A DNA stretch of 64,000 bases from Eledone cirrhosa. Lineage: Eukaryota; Mollusca; Cephalopoda; Octopoda; Eledonidae. The notes under the pieces were generated by a model, which was given only the letters and a program-made list of their open reading frames with translations, had not been told where the DNA came from and made no database searches. The stretch covers positions 166,087,992 to 166,151,991 of the forward strand of contig OZ024743.1 of assembly GCA_964016885.1 (NCBI GenBank). Direction: 5' to 3'. The translations under genes were made by a program, and so were the position numbers. Within the stretch, counting starts at the first letter, position 1, and each line of letters begins with the position of its first letter. Shown here in pieces: positions 1 through 10,746 of the stretch.

Positions 1-2838
1 GGCAGGTTTTCTACGGCAGGATGCCCTTCCTAACACCAACCACGTTTACAGTGTGGTACTGGGAGATTTTTACCGTGTTACCTACACGGCCACATTACAG
101 CATGGACTGTGTGTTTTTTTGTCGTGACAAATACACGACCTCATTTATTTAGGACTAGATGTTGTGGCACCAACATAACTTTAGGTATAGATGGGGGTGG
201 GGGTAAGGGTAGTGGGATGGGGTGTATTTTTGATTAAGAGGTGCCTACTGGCTGTAGGTTGCGCTTTGTACTTAGGCAAGGCGGGTTTTCTGTATTACTG
301 CGTAGCGCCAAAGATCTCGGTGCAGTGACATTGTCTTAGAGAGGTGTGTGTAAGGTCAGAATTTATCAGGTTTTTCTGGGTCTGCCTACTCCGTAAATAC
401 CATCAATTTTGATCGCCCTGCACTTTTTTATACAGCTGTCATCTTTCATGCGCATCACGTGACCATACCAATGTAGTCTCCTCTCAAGTAAACAGCATCT
501 GATACCTCTTATTCCTAATTTCTCACTTAATTCCTTTATGCTTTGCTGTTCACGTATATTACTATTACAAATCCAGCAGAGCATGCATGCTTCATTCCTC
601 TCCAGTCTGCGTATATCCTCTGCACACAATGTCCATGTCTCACTGTCATGTAACATTGATGTTCGCAGGCATCATACAGTTTACCTTTCATTTTTAGAGA
701 GAAACCTTTAGTGGGCAATAGTGGTATAAGCTCTCTGAACTTTTTCCATCCCGTTCTGACTCTAGCTACTGTACTTTCAGAGCACCCTCCACCACTGCTG
801 ATTTTGTCACCCAAGTAACGGAAGCTGTCCACTATTTCTACAGAACCATCTGGGCAATAGAAGGAGCTAGTGTCATGTGGGCACTTGCTGCTACCTATTG
901 CACCGGCCACATATAAAATCTACGTTCTTAGTTAGCTTACCTGTGATCCCACTACATCTTTTATGTACCCATACTTTGCATTTGGGACATAAAATGGAAT
1001 TTCTGCCTACTCCTTTCCTACACACTGAGCATGGCAATTTCCCAGAGGGTACCTGTGCCCTATTTTCCTGTTACATACTAGAACTTTAGTCTTAGACAAG
1101 TTAACTTTAAGGCCTTTGATTCTAGGCCATGCTTCCATGTTTGGAATTTCTTCTGTAGTTCAGCCATCGATTCAGCTATGAGCGTTAGATCATCTGCGTA
1201 TAGGAGTTCCCATGGGCAGCCGGTCTTGAACTCCTCTGTTATAGCCTGAAGGGCAATAATAAATAGGAGGGGGATAAGGACAGAGCCCTGATGAACACCA
1301 ACTTTTACACTAAATTCTTCACTATATTCGTTGTTAATTCTAACCTTACTGACTGTTTCTTTATACATGGCTTGTATAGCTCTCACAAGCCATTCATCAA
1401 CACCTAGTTTTCTAAGGGCCCACCAGATAATGGTGCGGGGACTCTGTCAAATGCTTTCTCCAAGTCAACAAAAGCTAAGTATAGGGGTTTACTTTTAGCT
1501 AGGTAGTTCTCCTGTAGTTGTCGTACAAGGAAAAGGGTGTCTGTAGTACTTTTACCTGACACAAACCCAAACTGCATTTCGTCTAGATCAATTCGCTCTC
1601 TGATTAGTTGCGCTATAACTTTTTCTGTGACCTTCATGACCTGGTCAATTAATTTAATGCCTCTATAGTTTCCTTTATCTAGTGCAGCTCCTTTACCCTT
1701 GTAGCAGTTAATGATGATGCTGCTATGCCAGTTATTTGGTATGACCCCGTTCTGTATGACTTGGTTTACTATCCGGGTGATCATAGTGTGTCCCACCATT
1801 CCAGGTGCTTTTAGCATTTCAGCAACTATCTCCAAAGGCCCAGCTGCCTTGCCTGTCTTCATATCTTTGATTGCCTTACTTATTATACTACCTTCAACTT
1901 GCACTGCTGGTCTCTCTATTGGATCGAGGTGAGGCAGACTATTTTTGTCCCATTTATTCCCCTCATTTAGTAGCTTCTCGTAGTGACTCTTCCAAGCTAC
2001 CTTCTTATCAGCATCAGTGATGGCAAGTACACCATCATCATTATGGACACACTTCTCCCCGACAATATCACGGTTTTCCTTGACACATTGCCTAGCAATC
2101 CTGAACACCTCACGTTGTAGAACATGCTTGAACTTTCTTTCCTCTGCTTCCCTTCTTGCAAAGTACACTTGTCTCCTAGCTTCCCTCCTGGCCACTTGAT
2201 AGTCTTCTCTACTTCCCCTATCCCGCCATACTTTCCAAGCCTGCTTTTTGGCCTTAATTGACTCCTCCACCTTACTGTTCCACCACCACGTTACTCTCCT
2301 CCTGCCTATAGGCCTGCTCCAGCCACAGACATCATCTGCCGCCTTCAGCAATTCCCACTGTTCCTCTATATTGTACGACTCTAATTGCTCTTCCTTACTG
2401 TCAAAAGCATCAAGTAATATGCTTTTAAATTTATTACTGGCTGTGGGGTTCTTTAGCTTCCATATTTTTCTCCTGAGGATAGTCCTCCTCTGTTGTCGAG
2501 TACGTCTTGTCCTGACTATGAGGTCGCTGACTATGAGTCTATGTTGGGAGATGCATTCTTCATGGGGGAAATATTTAGTGTTTACAACAGACACTCTATC
2601 ACATCTTCTGGTAAGGATATAATCTATCTGACTGGCGTGTTCCCCTGATCTCTAGGTGATCAAGTGATTGTTTCGGTGTTACAGATAATTAGGTTATTTG
2701 CGTCACAGAATTCCAGGATTCTGGAGCCTCCCTCATTTCTAGTACCAAACCCATAGCCTCCATGGATTCCGTCATAGCCATCACAATGTTGTCCGTGACC
2801 ATTTAGGTCGCCAACAATAATTATGTAGTCACTGTCGG
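1..2838 (-). mobile_element. LINE copy A (APE-type non-LTR retrotransposon), interrupted
   Basis: Read right to left, this copy carries the end of the endonuclease domain (GDLNGHG, 2660-2838), the basic linker with the WWWNSKVEES motif (~2270), reverse transcriptase blocks (GKAAGP ~1850; FVDLEKAFDRV ~1470; GVHQGSVL ~1290; intact YADDL ~1190), remnants of a C-x2-C zinc finger (950-1060) and the C-terminal tail with RLHWYGHVMRM and GRPRKT (380-490). The left part is 3' UTR and continues beyond the window. Frameshifts lie near 1390-1430, 1080, 910 and 650, so it is not functional. It is nearly colinear with copy C at 19683-23617. The right end is cut at a (TA)n block exactly where copy C is cut. 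The family assignment rests on domain order and motifs; the LINE clade (RTE-like or other) is not settled. Confidence 0.9.
366..2594 (-). pseudogene. Broken ORF2-like polyprotein of LINE copy A (RT and C-terminal tail)
   Basis: Three open stretches in different frames make up this pseudogene. The 1404-2594 piece (396 codons) holds the linker and the N-terminal half of the reverse transcriptase. The 1078-1386 piece holds the fingers-palm half, with GVHQGSVL and the catalytic YADD. The 366-656 piece holds the conserved tail with the LHWYGHVMRM motif. The RT would copy element RNA at a nicked target; the endonuclease is mostly missing here. The YADD box is intact, so loss of function comes from frameshifts and 5' truncation, not from an active-site change. 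Confidence 0.85.
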
Positions 2839-2839
2839 T

Positions 2840-2877
<38 letters not shown>

Positions 2878-3300
2878 TATATCCATACATACACATACAC
2901 ATAAATACTCAAACACACACATATATATATATATATACACACACATACATATACACACGTACATACACACACATACATACACACATATACATGCATACAT
3001 ATGCACACACATATATAGATATACACACACCTACATACGCACACACACAATTAATTATGAAAAAATAAAAAACAATGAACAACCATATAATGCAATAGGC
3101 CGTCACATAAAAATTAAAAATATACGACTTAAGAAAATAAAAATTATTATAAAGTTGACAGCGATACAGGAAAGGACACAAATAAATAAACAAACACACG
3201 CGGTAAGCAATACACACATCTACACACACACATACATACATATAAATATATACATACACACACACATATATACATATATACACACACACATATATATCAT
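2839..3300. repeat. (TA)n/(CA)n/(TACA)n microsatellite block with AT-rich core
   Basis: Blocks of (TA)n and (CACATA)n flank an AT-rich core (3050-3160). The order and most bases recur at 23618-24115, so this is one arm of a duplicated composite rather than an independent microsatellite. Long Tyr/Ile/Cys/Val-rich frames here are only translations of the repeats. Confidence 0.85.
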
Positions 3301-3461
3301 CATCATCATCATTTTACGTCCGCTTTTCCCTGCTTGCAAGGGTGGGACGGGAACTGATTCTGGCTGGATGCTTTTTTTCCGTGGCGCCTACACGTCCACT
3401 TTACAGTGTGGGCTGGGTGCTCTTTTGCCGTTGCACCTCCACGACAACTTTGCAGTGGAAT
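3301..3461 (-). repeat. (CATCAT)n-ended LINE/SINE 3'-tail module
   Basis: It starts with a CATCATCAT run followed by the motif TTTACGTCCGCTTTTCC and CTTGCAAGGGTGGGAC. This is the reverse complement of the 3' end seen on many LINE copies here, for example 31460-31510 and 62590-62630. It is shared with 24116-24290. Confidence 0.7.
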
Positions 3462-3629
3462 GATATGGACCCCAGTCCCTATCATCTCATTTCTACAGCT
3501 GAATAAACTGGAGCAATGTGAAATAAAGTGTCTTGCTCAAGGAAACAACACATCACCTGATCTGAGAATTGAACTCACAACCTTTCGATTGCAAGGCTAA
3601 TGCTCAAACCACTAAGCCATGTACCTCCT
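3462..3629 (-). repeat. tRNA-derived SINE, minus strand
   Basis: On the minus strand an A-box-like TGGCTTAGTGGTTTGAGC is followed by a B-box-like GGTTGTGAGTTCAATTC and then TTGAGCAAGACACTTTATTT, the usual layout of cephalopod tRNA-related SINEs. It has no closed tRNA cloverleaf and is not a tRNA gene. A truncated sister lies at 24300-24390. Confidence 0.75.
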
Positions 3630-3639
3630 ATATATATAT

Positions 3640-3912
3640 ATATATAGTGGTGGAACACTGGAAGGTAATATCCGTGGTGGTAGAGCACTCAGTCCAAGGG
3701 ACGAGTTAGGTAGAAGTGGTTACACAACAGTTAGTTCACCATACCGAGAACAATTGTTTCACCTTCGCGGATCTTCAGCTCGGGATGTGTATGGTTATAG
3801 GAACAGGAAGGACAACCGTACGAACGAGTATGCTCAGAAACTTGGTCACTTCACTCAGGCAATACTAGACTGCGTGCGGGAGGTGTAAGGGAGATAACTG
3901 CGAAAGTCCTCA
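3640..3912 (-). mobile_element. Penelope-like element terminal segment (pLTR-like), copy 1
   Basis: Bases 3711-3912 are the reverse complement of 24817-25018, where the segment directly follows a Penelope GIY-YIG coding remnant. The segment is cut sharply at 3912 against LINE copy B. It contains a hammerhead motif on the minus strand (separate entry). A frame of about 60 codons running through it in both copies has no recognisable domain and is probably not coding. Penelope-like elements are known to carry hammerheads in their terminal repeats, which supports the assignment. Confidence 0.6.
3738..3790 (-). ncRNA. Hammerhead ribozyme motif, type I, Penelope family, copy 1
   Basis: Minus-strand order: stem I strand CCGAG (3783-3779), core CUGAAGA (3778-3772), a short stem II (CC/GG around a GCGAA loop), core GAAAC (3760-3756), a two-pair stem III (AC-AAUU-GU), then GUU and the second stem I strand CUCGG (3748-3744). 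The core fits CUGANGA and GAAA. The pair next to the core in stem II is U-U, a weakness. Very short stem III is typical of Penelope hammerheads. Cleavage activity is not shown. Confidence 0.6.
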
Positions 3913-5215
3913 TATTTTTGGTCCTCGCGTTGTAGAACATGCTTGAACTTTCTTTCCTCTGCTTCCCTTCTTGCGAAGTATACTTGTCTCCTAGCTTCCC
4001 TCCTAGCCACTTGATAGTCTTCTCTACTTCCCCCATCCCGCCATACTTTCCAAGCCTGCTTTTTGGCCTTAATTGACTCCTCCACCTTACTGTTCCACCA
4101 CCAAGTTACTCTCCTCCTTCCTATAGGCCTGCTGCAGCCACAGACATCATCTGTCGCCTTCAGCAGGTTAACTTTCAGGAATTCCCACTGTTCCTCTATA
4201 TTGTACGTCTCAAATTGCTCTTCCTTACTGTCAAAAGCATCAAGTAAGATGCTTTTAAATTTGTTACTGGCTGTGGGGTTCTTTAACTTCCATATCCTTC
4301 TCCTTAGGGTAGTCCTCCTCTGTTGTCGAGTACGTTTCGCCCTAACTATGAGGCTATGTTGGGAGGTGCATTCTTTACGGGGGGGGGGGGGGGGTTAGTG
4401 TTTACAACAGACACTCTGTCACGTCTTCTGGTAAGGATATAATCTATCTGACTGGTGTGTTCCCCTGATCTATAGGTGATCAACTGATTGTCTTGTTTTT
4501 TGAAGTTTGTGTTACAGATAGTTAGGTTATTTGCATCACAGAATTCCAGGATTCTGGAGCCTTCCTCATTTCTAGTACCAAACCCATAGCCTCCATGGAT
4601 TCCATCATAACCATCACAATGTTGTCCAACGTGACCATTTAGGTCGCCAGCAATAATTATGTAGTCACTGTCGGTTATTTTGGAGGTAGTGAACATTAGC
4701 GATTCATAGAATCTGTCTTTTATAACGCCAGGCAGTCCGGATTGGGGTGCATACGCGGATTTTATTGTCACAGTAGTTCTATTTAGGACAAGTCTTATTT
4801 TAATTATTGTCGTTCACTCTATTTACGGCAATTATCTTATCTACCCATTTTTCTGCTAACATGATTCCTATTCCACCCAGCCCATTGTCATTTCCCACCC
4901 AGAAAAGTTTATAGCATCGTTTTTTATCCACAATGAATCTAGCAGACCCACCCCTCCACTTGTCCTCTTGAACGCAGCAAACATCAACTTCCTTACATTC
5001 AAGCATCTCTACAACCTCGTTAGAACGACCTTTTAAAGTGCCTACATTCATGAAGTTTTGGATTGCGTTTGGTGGGTGGGAAGGATGAGGCACAGGGAGG
5101 GGTGAGGGAGATAGGGTTATGTTAGCCATCCGCGGCCAAAATAAAGAGGAGTCCTCGCATTCTCGTCCAGCAACATGAGATGAATTTATCTTTATCTTTG
5201 ACATTGTCATTGAGT
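3913..5215 (-). mobile_element. LINE copy B, 5' half with endonuclease domain
   Basis: The endonuclease-containing half of the same LINE family is truncated at 3912 by the Penelope segment. Right to left it shows the N-terminal MNVGTLKGR and VDVCCVQED (catalytic Glu of the EEP/APE fold), GLGGIGIMLAEKW, SAYAPQSGLPG, IIAGDLNGHVG, SQIDYIL and then the linker WWWNSKMEESIKAKK. The frame is broken near 4790, at the poly-G run 4381-4394, and at 4060. It overlaps copy A in the linker, so A and B are two insertions, not one split element. Confidence 0.88.
4346..5210 (-). pseudogene. AP-endonuclease domain of LINE copy B (two frames)
   Basis: The 4800-5210 piece gives the first endonuclease beta strands, with the catalytic-type CVQE and a Trp-rich LFWVGNDNG. 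The 4346-4771 piece gives AYAPQSG, the GDLNGHVG box and the final SQIDYILTRR box, where APE-type enzymes usually have S-D-H. The domain would nick target DNA to prime reverse transcription. One frameshift near 4790 separates the halves. Confidence 0.82.
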
Positions 5216-6060
5216 GTCCCGATTTTTCACTCTCCAGAATTCAATAGTCCATCTAGCATATCGAAAAGCAACTAGGTCTAAACTTAAGGAGTGATAGCCG
5301 AGGCGGTGGTTTTGTGAAAGAGATTGGTAAGAGAAACATATTATAAGCTGCTGAATTATGATTGGATCAAATAATAATGGGGGGGGGGGGGGGAGTTAGC
5401 GAGAAGGGTATTTTATAATATAATCTTAGAAATTCAGCCATAATTAAATGAGCATATAACAGTAATAAGAGTTTAAATACAAGTAGAAGATTGTTTTCAA
5501 GAGTCTGACAGAATTATGGGAGTTTAAAATACAAGAAGATTGTTTTGAAGGTTTGACAGAATTATTGAATAACATTGAAAAGATTGGATTCTAAGTTAAA
5601 CAGATGATATAATACTGATAGTTAAATGGACTCGGAACATGGAGAGACAAGAAAATAGGGCGAAATACATTACATTTCTCAAAAACAAGCGTTCGGCCAA
5701 GATAAGGGATCGACAAACTCTGAGATTCGTAGCTCACAACAGGTTTATTTTATATATGCGGAGAGAGAGAGAAGGAGAGAGGGAGGAGGTGAGAGAACCT
5801 GCAGGCATATATATTATATATGAGGGGGACAGAGAAGGGAGTAGGAAGAAGTTTTGCGAAACGTCTAGGTTATTTTATAATACAATATAATATAATATAT
5901 ATATAACCTGACTTGTTTCATAATGTGACAACACAAATAACCCATACAAGCATGGAAAATAGATGTTAAACTGTAATAATGTTGATGATGATGATATCTG
6001 TCTGTCCACCACCACCACCACCATAGTATAGTAAACGACCACCACAACAATGACCACAAT
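5216..6060. other. Unclassified AT-rich stretch with simple runs
   Basis: No gene recognised. It holds a G run at 5381-5396, a GA-rich patch at 5760-5850 and a (CCA)n patch near 6005-6025. An 83-codon plus-strand frame from 5639 has no known domain and looks like chance or a relic of an unidentified repeat. Confidence 0.5.
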
Positions 6061-6062
6061 GA

Positions 6063-6670
6063 CGGCACATTGTATAAGAGAGTGTATGTGTCTCTGAAGG
6101 TGTGTGTGTTTGCGAGTTTGTTACATACAGGCCCCAGAGAATTAAATACACACACACAGACAATTAAACACACACACATCTACACATATAGATACATATG
6201 TGATGACAGACAGGTGTGCATGAATGTATGTCTGTGTGTGTCTGTCTTAGTATATGTATGTGAGAGTGTATGCGTGATAATTTTTATTTTAACATTAGGC
6301 CTCAGTGAATTAAACACACACACATATAACGTTGTATACACATTATCTACACACATCTACACATATAGATACATATGTGATGACAGACAGGTGTGCATGA
6401 ATGTATGTCTGTGTGTGTCTGTCTTAGTATATGTATGTGAGAGTGTATGCGTGATAATTTTTATTTTAACATTAGGCCTCAGTGAATTAAACACACACAC
6501 ATATAAGTTGCATACACATTATCTTCACACAGACAATTAAACACACACACACATCTACACATAGATACATATGTGATGACAGACAGGTGTGCGTGAATGT
6601 ATGTCTGTGTGACTGTCTTAGTATATGTATGTGAGTGTGTGTGAGAGGGTATATGTGTGTGAGTAACAAT
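6063..6670. repeat. Three-copy tandem repeat, unit about 176-200 bp
   Basis: The marker GATACATATGTGATGACAG occurs near 6190, 6368 and 6566 and is followed each time by GACAGGTGTGC and TATGTCTGTGTG. The first two units are nearly identical; the third has (AC)n expansion. A 156-codon frame across them is an artefact of the repeat. Confidence 0.85.
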
Positions 6671-7085
6671 TTATTCATTTGTACACCAACAAAAAATGAC
6701 ATAATGAATATTGTTTACCCTAAGGGGCTTCAAGATTGACAGATTTTCATTTCTAAATTCTATTATCATTACAGTTTTGATATTTTTTTAATAAAATATA
6801 GATATTTTGAAATAATTATGAGAAAAAAAACATATCTTCATATTTATTGTTTACTAATCTGAATAAGAACAGCAGTAACCCAGGAAACACCAAGTAATTC
6901 AGGTAGTCCCAACTAAAAACAAATTCATCTTAGTGTTTGATAAGCTGACACCTATTTTTTGATAATTCTTGTTCTGCACACACTAAAACAATTAATAAGC
7001 TTGCATTTTTGACTGCATATTCCACACTCATTTATGCCAAATATTTCCACAATGTTGTTATGTGGCAAAGATGGTCGGTGATTTC
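6671..7085. other. No recognisable feature
   Basis: AT-rich, no open frame of note and no element signature seen. Confidence 0.5.
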
Positions 7086-7350
7086 ATCATCATTTAGCAT
7101 CTATTTTCCCTGCTAGCAAGGGCTGGACAGGTCTTCACAAACCAAGACAGTACTCAAGTGGAGCTACTGACTCCCCAGATGGGCTAGGGGCCAGCCTCAC
7201 ACTTACATTCAATCTTGCACTCTACTGAGTACATTTTATCATAACACTAGTGCTGCAGATGTTTTTGACCCAGGTGAAGGGCTCTCATGACCCTTTCTTT
7301 GGCAAGTTTTCTACAACTTGATGCCATTCCTATCACCATTTATTTATTGA
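7086..7350 (-). repeat. LINE/SINE 3'-tail module, minus strand
   Basis: It begins with CATCATC and GCATCTATTTTCCCTGC, then carries the TACATTTTATCATAACACTA and TTGATGCCATTCCTATCACC stretches that mark the non-coding tail of the LINE-associated short repeats throughout the window. It is in opposite orientation to the coding fragment that follows. Confidence 0.6.
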
Positions 7351-7354
7351 TTGC

Positions 7355-8150
7355 AGGAAATGATTGTATAGTTGAAGGAAGACAGGACCCAGATTCCCTC
7401 AGAGAAGTAGCCATGCTCAATATGCAAAAAAGGAGTGGGTATAAACTCTATATAATGTATACAAAAGATGTAGTGGGATAACAAGTAGACTAACAACAAG
7501 GGAGAACTTTGTTTGTAGAAGATGCACAGGAGAAATTGAGACTGCTAATGATATAAACATTTTCCAGTAACAGGGAGGACCCATAGCCGTGGTTGATAGC
7601 TTCTGCTATCTAGGTGACCTAATTATCAGTGGAGGAGGGTGTGCTGAGAGTATAATAACTAAAATAAGGATAGGATGGAAGAAGTTTAGGGAACTGCTCC
7701 CACTGCTGACAACAAAAGGTTTCTCGTGTGTGATACATAATGCTGCATGGTAGTGAAACATGGGCTGTGACTGCAGAGGACATGTGTAGACTGGAGAGAA
7801 ATGAAGCTAACATGTTTCGTTGGATGTGCAATGTAAATGTGAGAGAAAGATAGAGCTTGGACAAGCTGAGAGAGAAGCTTAAAGAGAATCTGAGATGGTG
7901 TGCAGGAGAGAAAACTCCATTGGTATGGGCACGTGATGCACATGGACCGATGGGTGAAGAAATGCCAGGAAATCCCAGTGGAAGGAAGCCGCAGTAGAGG
8001 AAAACCAAGAAAGGTCTGACCTCAAATCACTAAGACTGGAAGAGGAGATGACAAAGGAATGTGACAAGTGGAGTGATGCCGTGCTGAGAAGGACCTGTCC
8101 AACCCATGCAAGCATGGAAGAGTGGACGCAAAAACAATGATGATGACATT
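7355..8150 (+). pseudogene. LINE fragment D, C-terminal third and 3' end
   Basis: The plus strand encodes, in several frames, degenerate pieces of the zinc-finger region (~7370-7500), the GDLISGGGCAES stretch (~7610-7650), LHGSETWAVTAEDM (~7740-7790), the HWYGHVMHM tail (~7915-7945) and the terminal ACMEEW followed by AATGATGATGAC. It is a 5'-truncated, heavily mutated relic. Confidence 0.8.
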
Positions 8151-8565
8151 TCTATAAAATTGTAATCCTTTAAGGTTCAGTAATGCTTCTCTTTGATGTC
8201 TACATCTGAGACAGGTACCTAGTTGCTTCTAATGGCTGCATCAACCGTGATTAGAAATAAATATAATCCACTCTATCATAACCTACTTTCTAATTATGTC
8301 AACTATTGCACTTGAACAGGATTTTTGCTAACTGGGTTTGGACCAGTAAGCATAATAGTCTATTCATTACAGTTAAAATAATAATCAAAAAGAAAACATC
8401 ATTTGGTTTCACAAGTTAAAAAAATATGTTCTTATGTGAATAACATCTAGTGTTCATGAAAAACTGCAAAATCTTATTGCCAGCTGGAATTACATAGCTA
8501 CAATCCGATTTCTGATTGGTTTCACTGAAAATTCATAACAGATTTAAAACCTAAGTTTCTTTGTA
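8151..8565. other. No recognisable feature
   Basis: AT-rich sequence with no frames or repeats I can name. Confidence 0.5.
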
Positions 8566-8900
8566 AAGGGGTGTGACTTCATGGCAAGAATGTTGGGCCC
8601 AAAATTGTGAGGTCATGAGTTTGGTTCTATGACCAGGGGGTGCTTTGTCTTTGAGCAATACACTGTTGCTCCAGTTGACTCATTTGGAAAAAATTAGTTG
8701 TGACATCACTGTTCTCAAGTTGTATCAGCTTCTGCTCTTCTCCTTGGACAACATCAGTAGTGTGGAGAGAGGAGACTGGCATTCAGGGTGAATGTTGGTC
8801 TTCCACAAAACATCCAGCTCAGGTTTGCACCTTGGAGAGGAACTTTCCAGGTGCAAACCCATGGCCAGCTTTTAATAATATTTTTCATATTGGAAAGGTA
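8566..8900 (+). repeat. Degenerate tRNA-related SINE, plus strand
   Basis: An A-box-like GTGTGACTTCATGGCAAG is followed by the B-box-like GAGGTCATGAGTTTGGTTC and then TTGAGCAATACACTGTTGCT, the same layout as the clearer SINE at 39108-39327. The 3' boundary is uncertain. Confidence 0.55.
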
Positions 8901-8990
8901 AAAAAAAAAGGAAAAAGAAAACTTCTTACAGTTAACTTTATATAAACTATAAACTTAACATAGATTATGAACTCAGAGATTTAAATTATA

Positions 8991-9216
8991 CTAGACCACC
9001 AGTGACCCATTGGGTCACGTTCACTTCAAAATATTTTTAAAAATCATGTTCACTTAAAAATAATTTTTAAATAATTAAAATATACAGACATGTATATAAT
9101 GTGAAATGAAACTGGAAGGTCCATATATATATATATACGTGCGTGTATGTATATATATAAATGCGTATGTGTATACATATATGTGGGTGTCTGTGATCTA
9201 TATACACTGGTCATAG

Positions 9217-9267
<51 letters not shown>

Positions 9268-9528
9268 CACATATATATATATATATATACACCACAACAC
9301 CACCAGCTCTCTTCCATTCTCATCTGTCTCCTCTCCCTCTCTCTGTCTCTCTTTCTGTTTATGAAGGTACCCAGAAAACCCCATATCTTGGGAACTAGTT
9401 TTATTCCATTTGTATTCCCATTTCAGGTGCAACTTCCTTTCAAAGTATTTTCCCATTATGTGCCCTTTTGGCTGTATTACATTACAGACAAACAAGCAAG
9501 CAATCACAGACTTTTAGTAATATATAGA
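8991..9528 (-). mobile_element. Non-autonomous Helitron 1
   Basis: On the minus strand it begins TCTATATATTAC after an A and ends in CTAG before a T, the A|TC...CTRR|T rule of Helitrons. Just inside the 3' end is a hairpin with a perfect 7-bp stem (GTGACCC / GGGTCAC, 9002-9018) and a 3-nt loop. The interior holds TA/CA microsatellites and the GCAAGCAAGC patch. No coding capacity. Two relatives lie at 26584-29520 and 29521-30037. Confidence 0.8.
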
Positions 9529-9917
9529 TAGACAGATAGATGAGTTGCCAAAAATTTTTTGGAGGCTGTCTTTGTGTTGTGGACCAAACAATAATGCTAA
9601 ACAGCGTACCCCTTTTTCACAGTTATATGCCCCATTAAGAAAATTACTAGACCAGCATTCTCCACTTACATAGCCCATACTCACCTCACCAAATCACATG
9701 ACAGGTCAAAACACCATACAACCCTCTCAAGCGCTTCAGGTATTTCCAAAAGATATTTAGTAATTTATTCATTGATTGCAGGAATTTATTATATATTTAA
9801 ATAATTATAAAAATTAGTACAAAACAGTGATCCTTTATGGATCAGTAATGCATTTACCTGAGGTTGGTGTCTTAGGCAACTCTCTATTTGGTTTTAATAG
9901 CATTACCAGCCCTGCTT

Positions 9918-9974
<57 letters not shown>

Positions 9975-10247
9975 AAATGACAGTCAACAAATTATGAACC
10001 ATCAATACATCTAAGGTTCACATTCTCCATAACTGGAAAAAGTCAAAATCTATACTTCAAAATATTTACTTCTGCGTTCACAGACGGATTTCTTTAGTTT
10101 CAGAAGATCCCATTAAGGGTGAAAGCAGCGATTCTTTGCTTAAACTTTAATCTGTTATTTTAATATATATATTCGTGTACAGATATTTGTGCATACACAA
10201 AAACAAAAACTTATTTATTTCACGAAAGCACAGACGGCTTATCATCA
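9529..10247. other. Intergenic stretch with a (CT)n microsatellite
   Basis: A pure (CT)n run spans about 9919-9962, followed by (CA)n. Nothing else is recognised except AT-rich sequence. Confidence 0.6.
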
Positions 10248-10744
10248 TTGTTACTGTTCGAGGTTAGAGGACCACAGTCTATCCAAGATCTGAGAACCAT
10301 CAATGGCCATCAATGTTCCACTTACCATTTGGCTTGCCAGATGCTTGGTATGTTACACGATGACAGCATTGGCACCTCACCCTGCAAGAAGCAGCAACTG
10401 CTGAAGTCCCTTCTCAGCTGCGAAAACTTTTTGCTATGATGCTGCACAACTGCAATCTCGCCGATCCTCTCGCACTGTGGAACAACCACCGCGAAAGTCT
10501 AGCTGAGGACATCCTCCACCGCACACGCAGACACAATCCAAATGTAACATACGATGTCGTTTTCAATGAGGCGCTCATTTGTCTTGAAAACAGTGTCCTG
10601 GAGATTGGTGGTAGGCCTCTAAGTCACTACAGCTTACCTGCTCCTGACAGGAGTGTCCAGAGGTCAACGTCTACAGAGCTTCTCCGCGAGACGAGCTACG
10701 AAATCAGTGATTCTGCCATGGTCAATGTATGTAGGATGCTCTAG
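10248..10744 (+). pseudogene. Helitron PIF1-like helicase fragment, upstream part
   Basis: Two overlapping frames give CQMLGMLHDDSIG and then LRKLFAMMLHNCNLADP, DILHRTRRHNPN, FNEALICLENSV and SHYSLPAPDRS. This matches the region just before the ATPase core in Helitron Rep-helicases. One frameshift lies upstream of 10420. The Walker A/B core is absent: the frame passes from the ETSYE stretch almost directly to MYVGCSR, so the centre of the helicase was deleted before the hAT arrived. An intact protein would unwind DNA during rolling-circle transposition. Confidence 0.78.
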
Positions 10745-10746
10745 GG
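10739..10746. repeat. 8-bp target-site duplication, left (CTCTAGGG)
   Basis: CTCTAGGG is repeated exactly at 13117-13124 on the far side of the hAT element. Eight bases is the hAT target-site length. Removing one copy restores YVGCSRV of helicase motif VI in frame. Confidence 0.92.

Noticed and set aside
2660..3289. Tyr/Ile/Cys/Val-rich minus-strand frames here and at 23605-24158
   Set aside because: They read through (TA)n and (CA)n microsatellites.
3681..3712. Second possible hammerhead (CACTCA, GTCCAAGGGAC, GAGTT) upstream in the same segment
   Set aside because: Both core boxes deviate at several invariant positions; only the GTCC/GGAC stem fits.
3619..3888. An 89-codon frame, also open at 24842-25054, suggesting a conserved small protein
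   Set aside because: Both copies are the same duplicated Penelope segment and overlap the hammerhead on the opposite strand; no domain is visible.
6070..6540. 156-codon frame
   Set aside because: Produced by the tandem repeat; the same peptide repeats with the unit.
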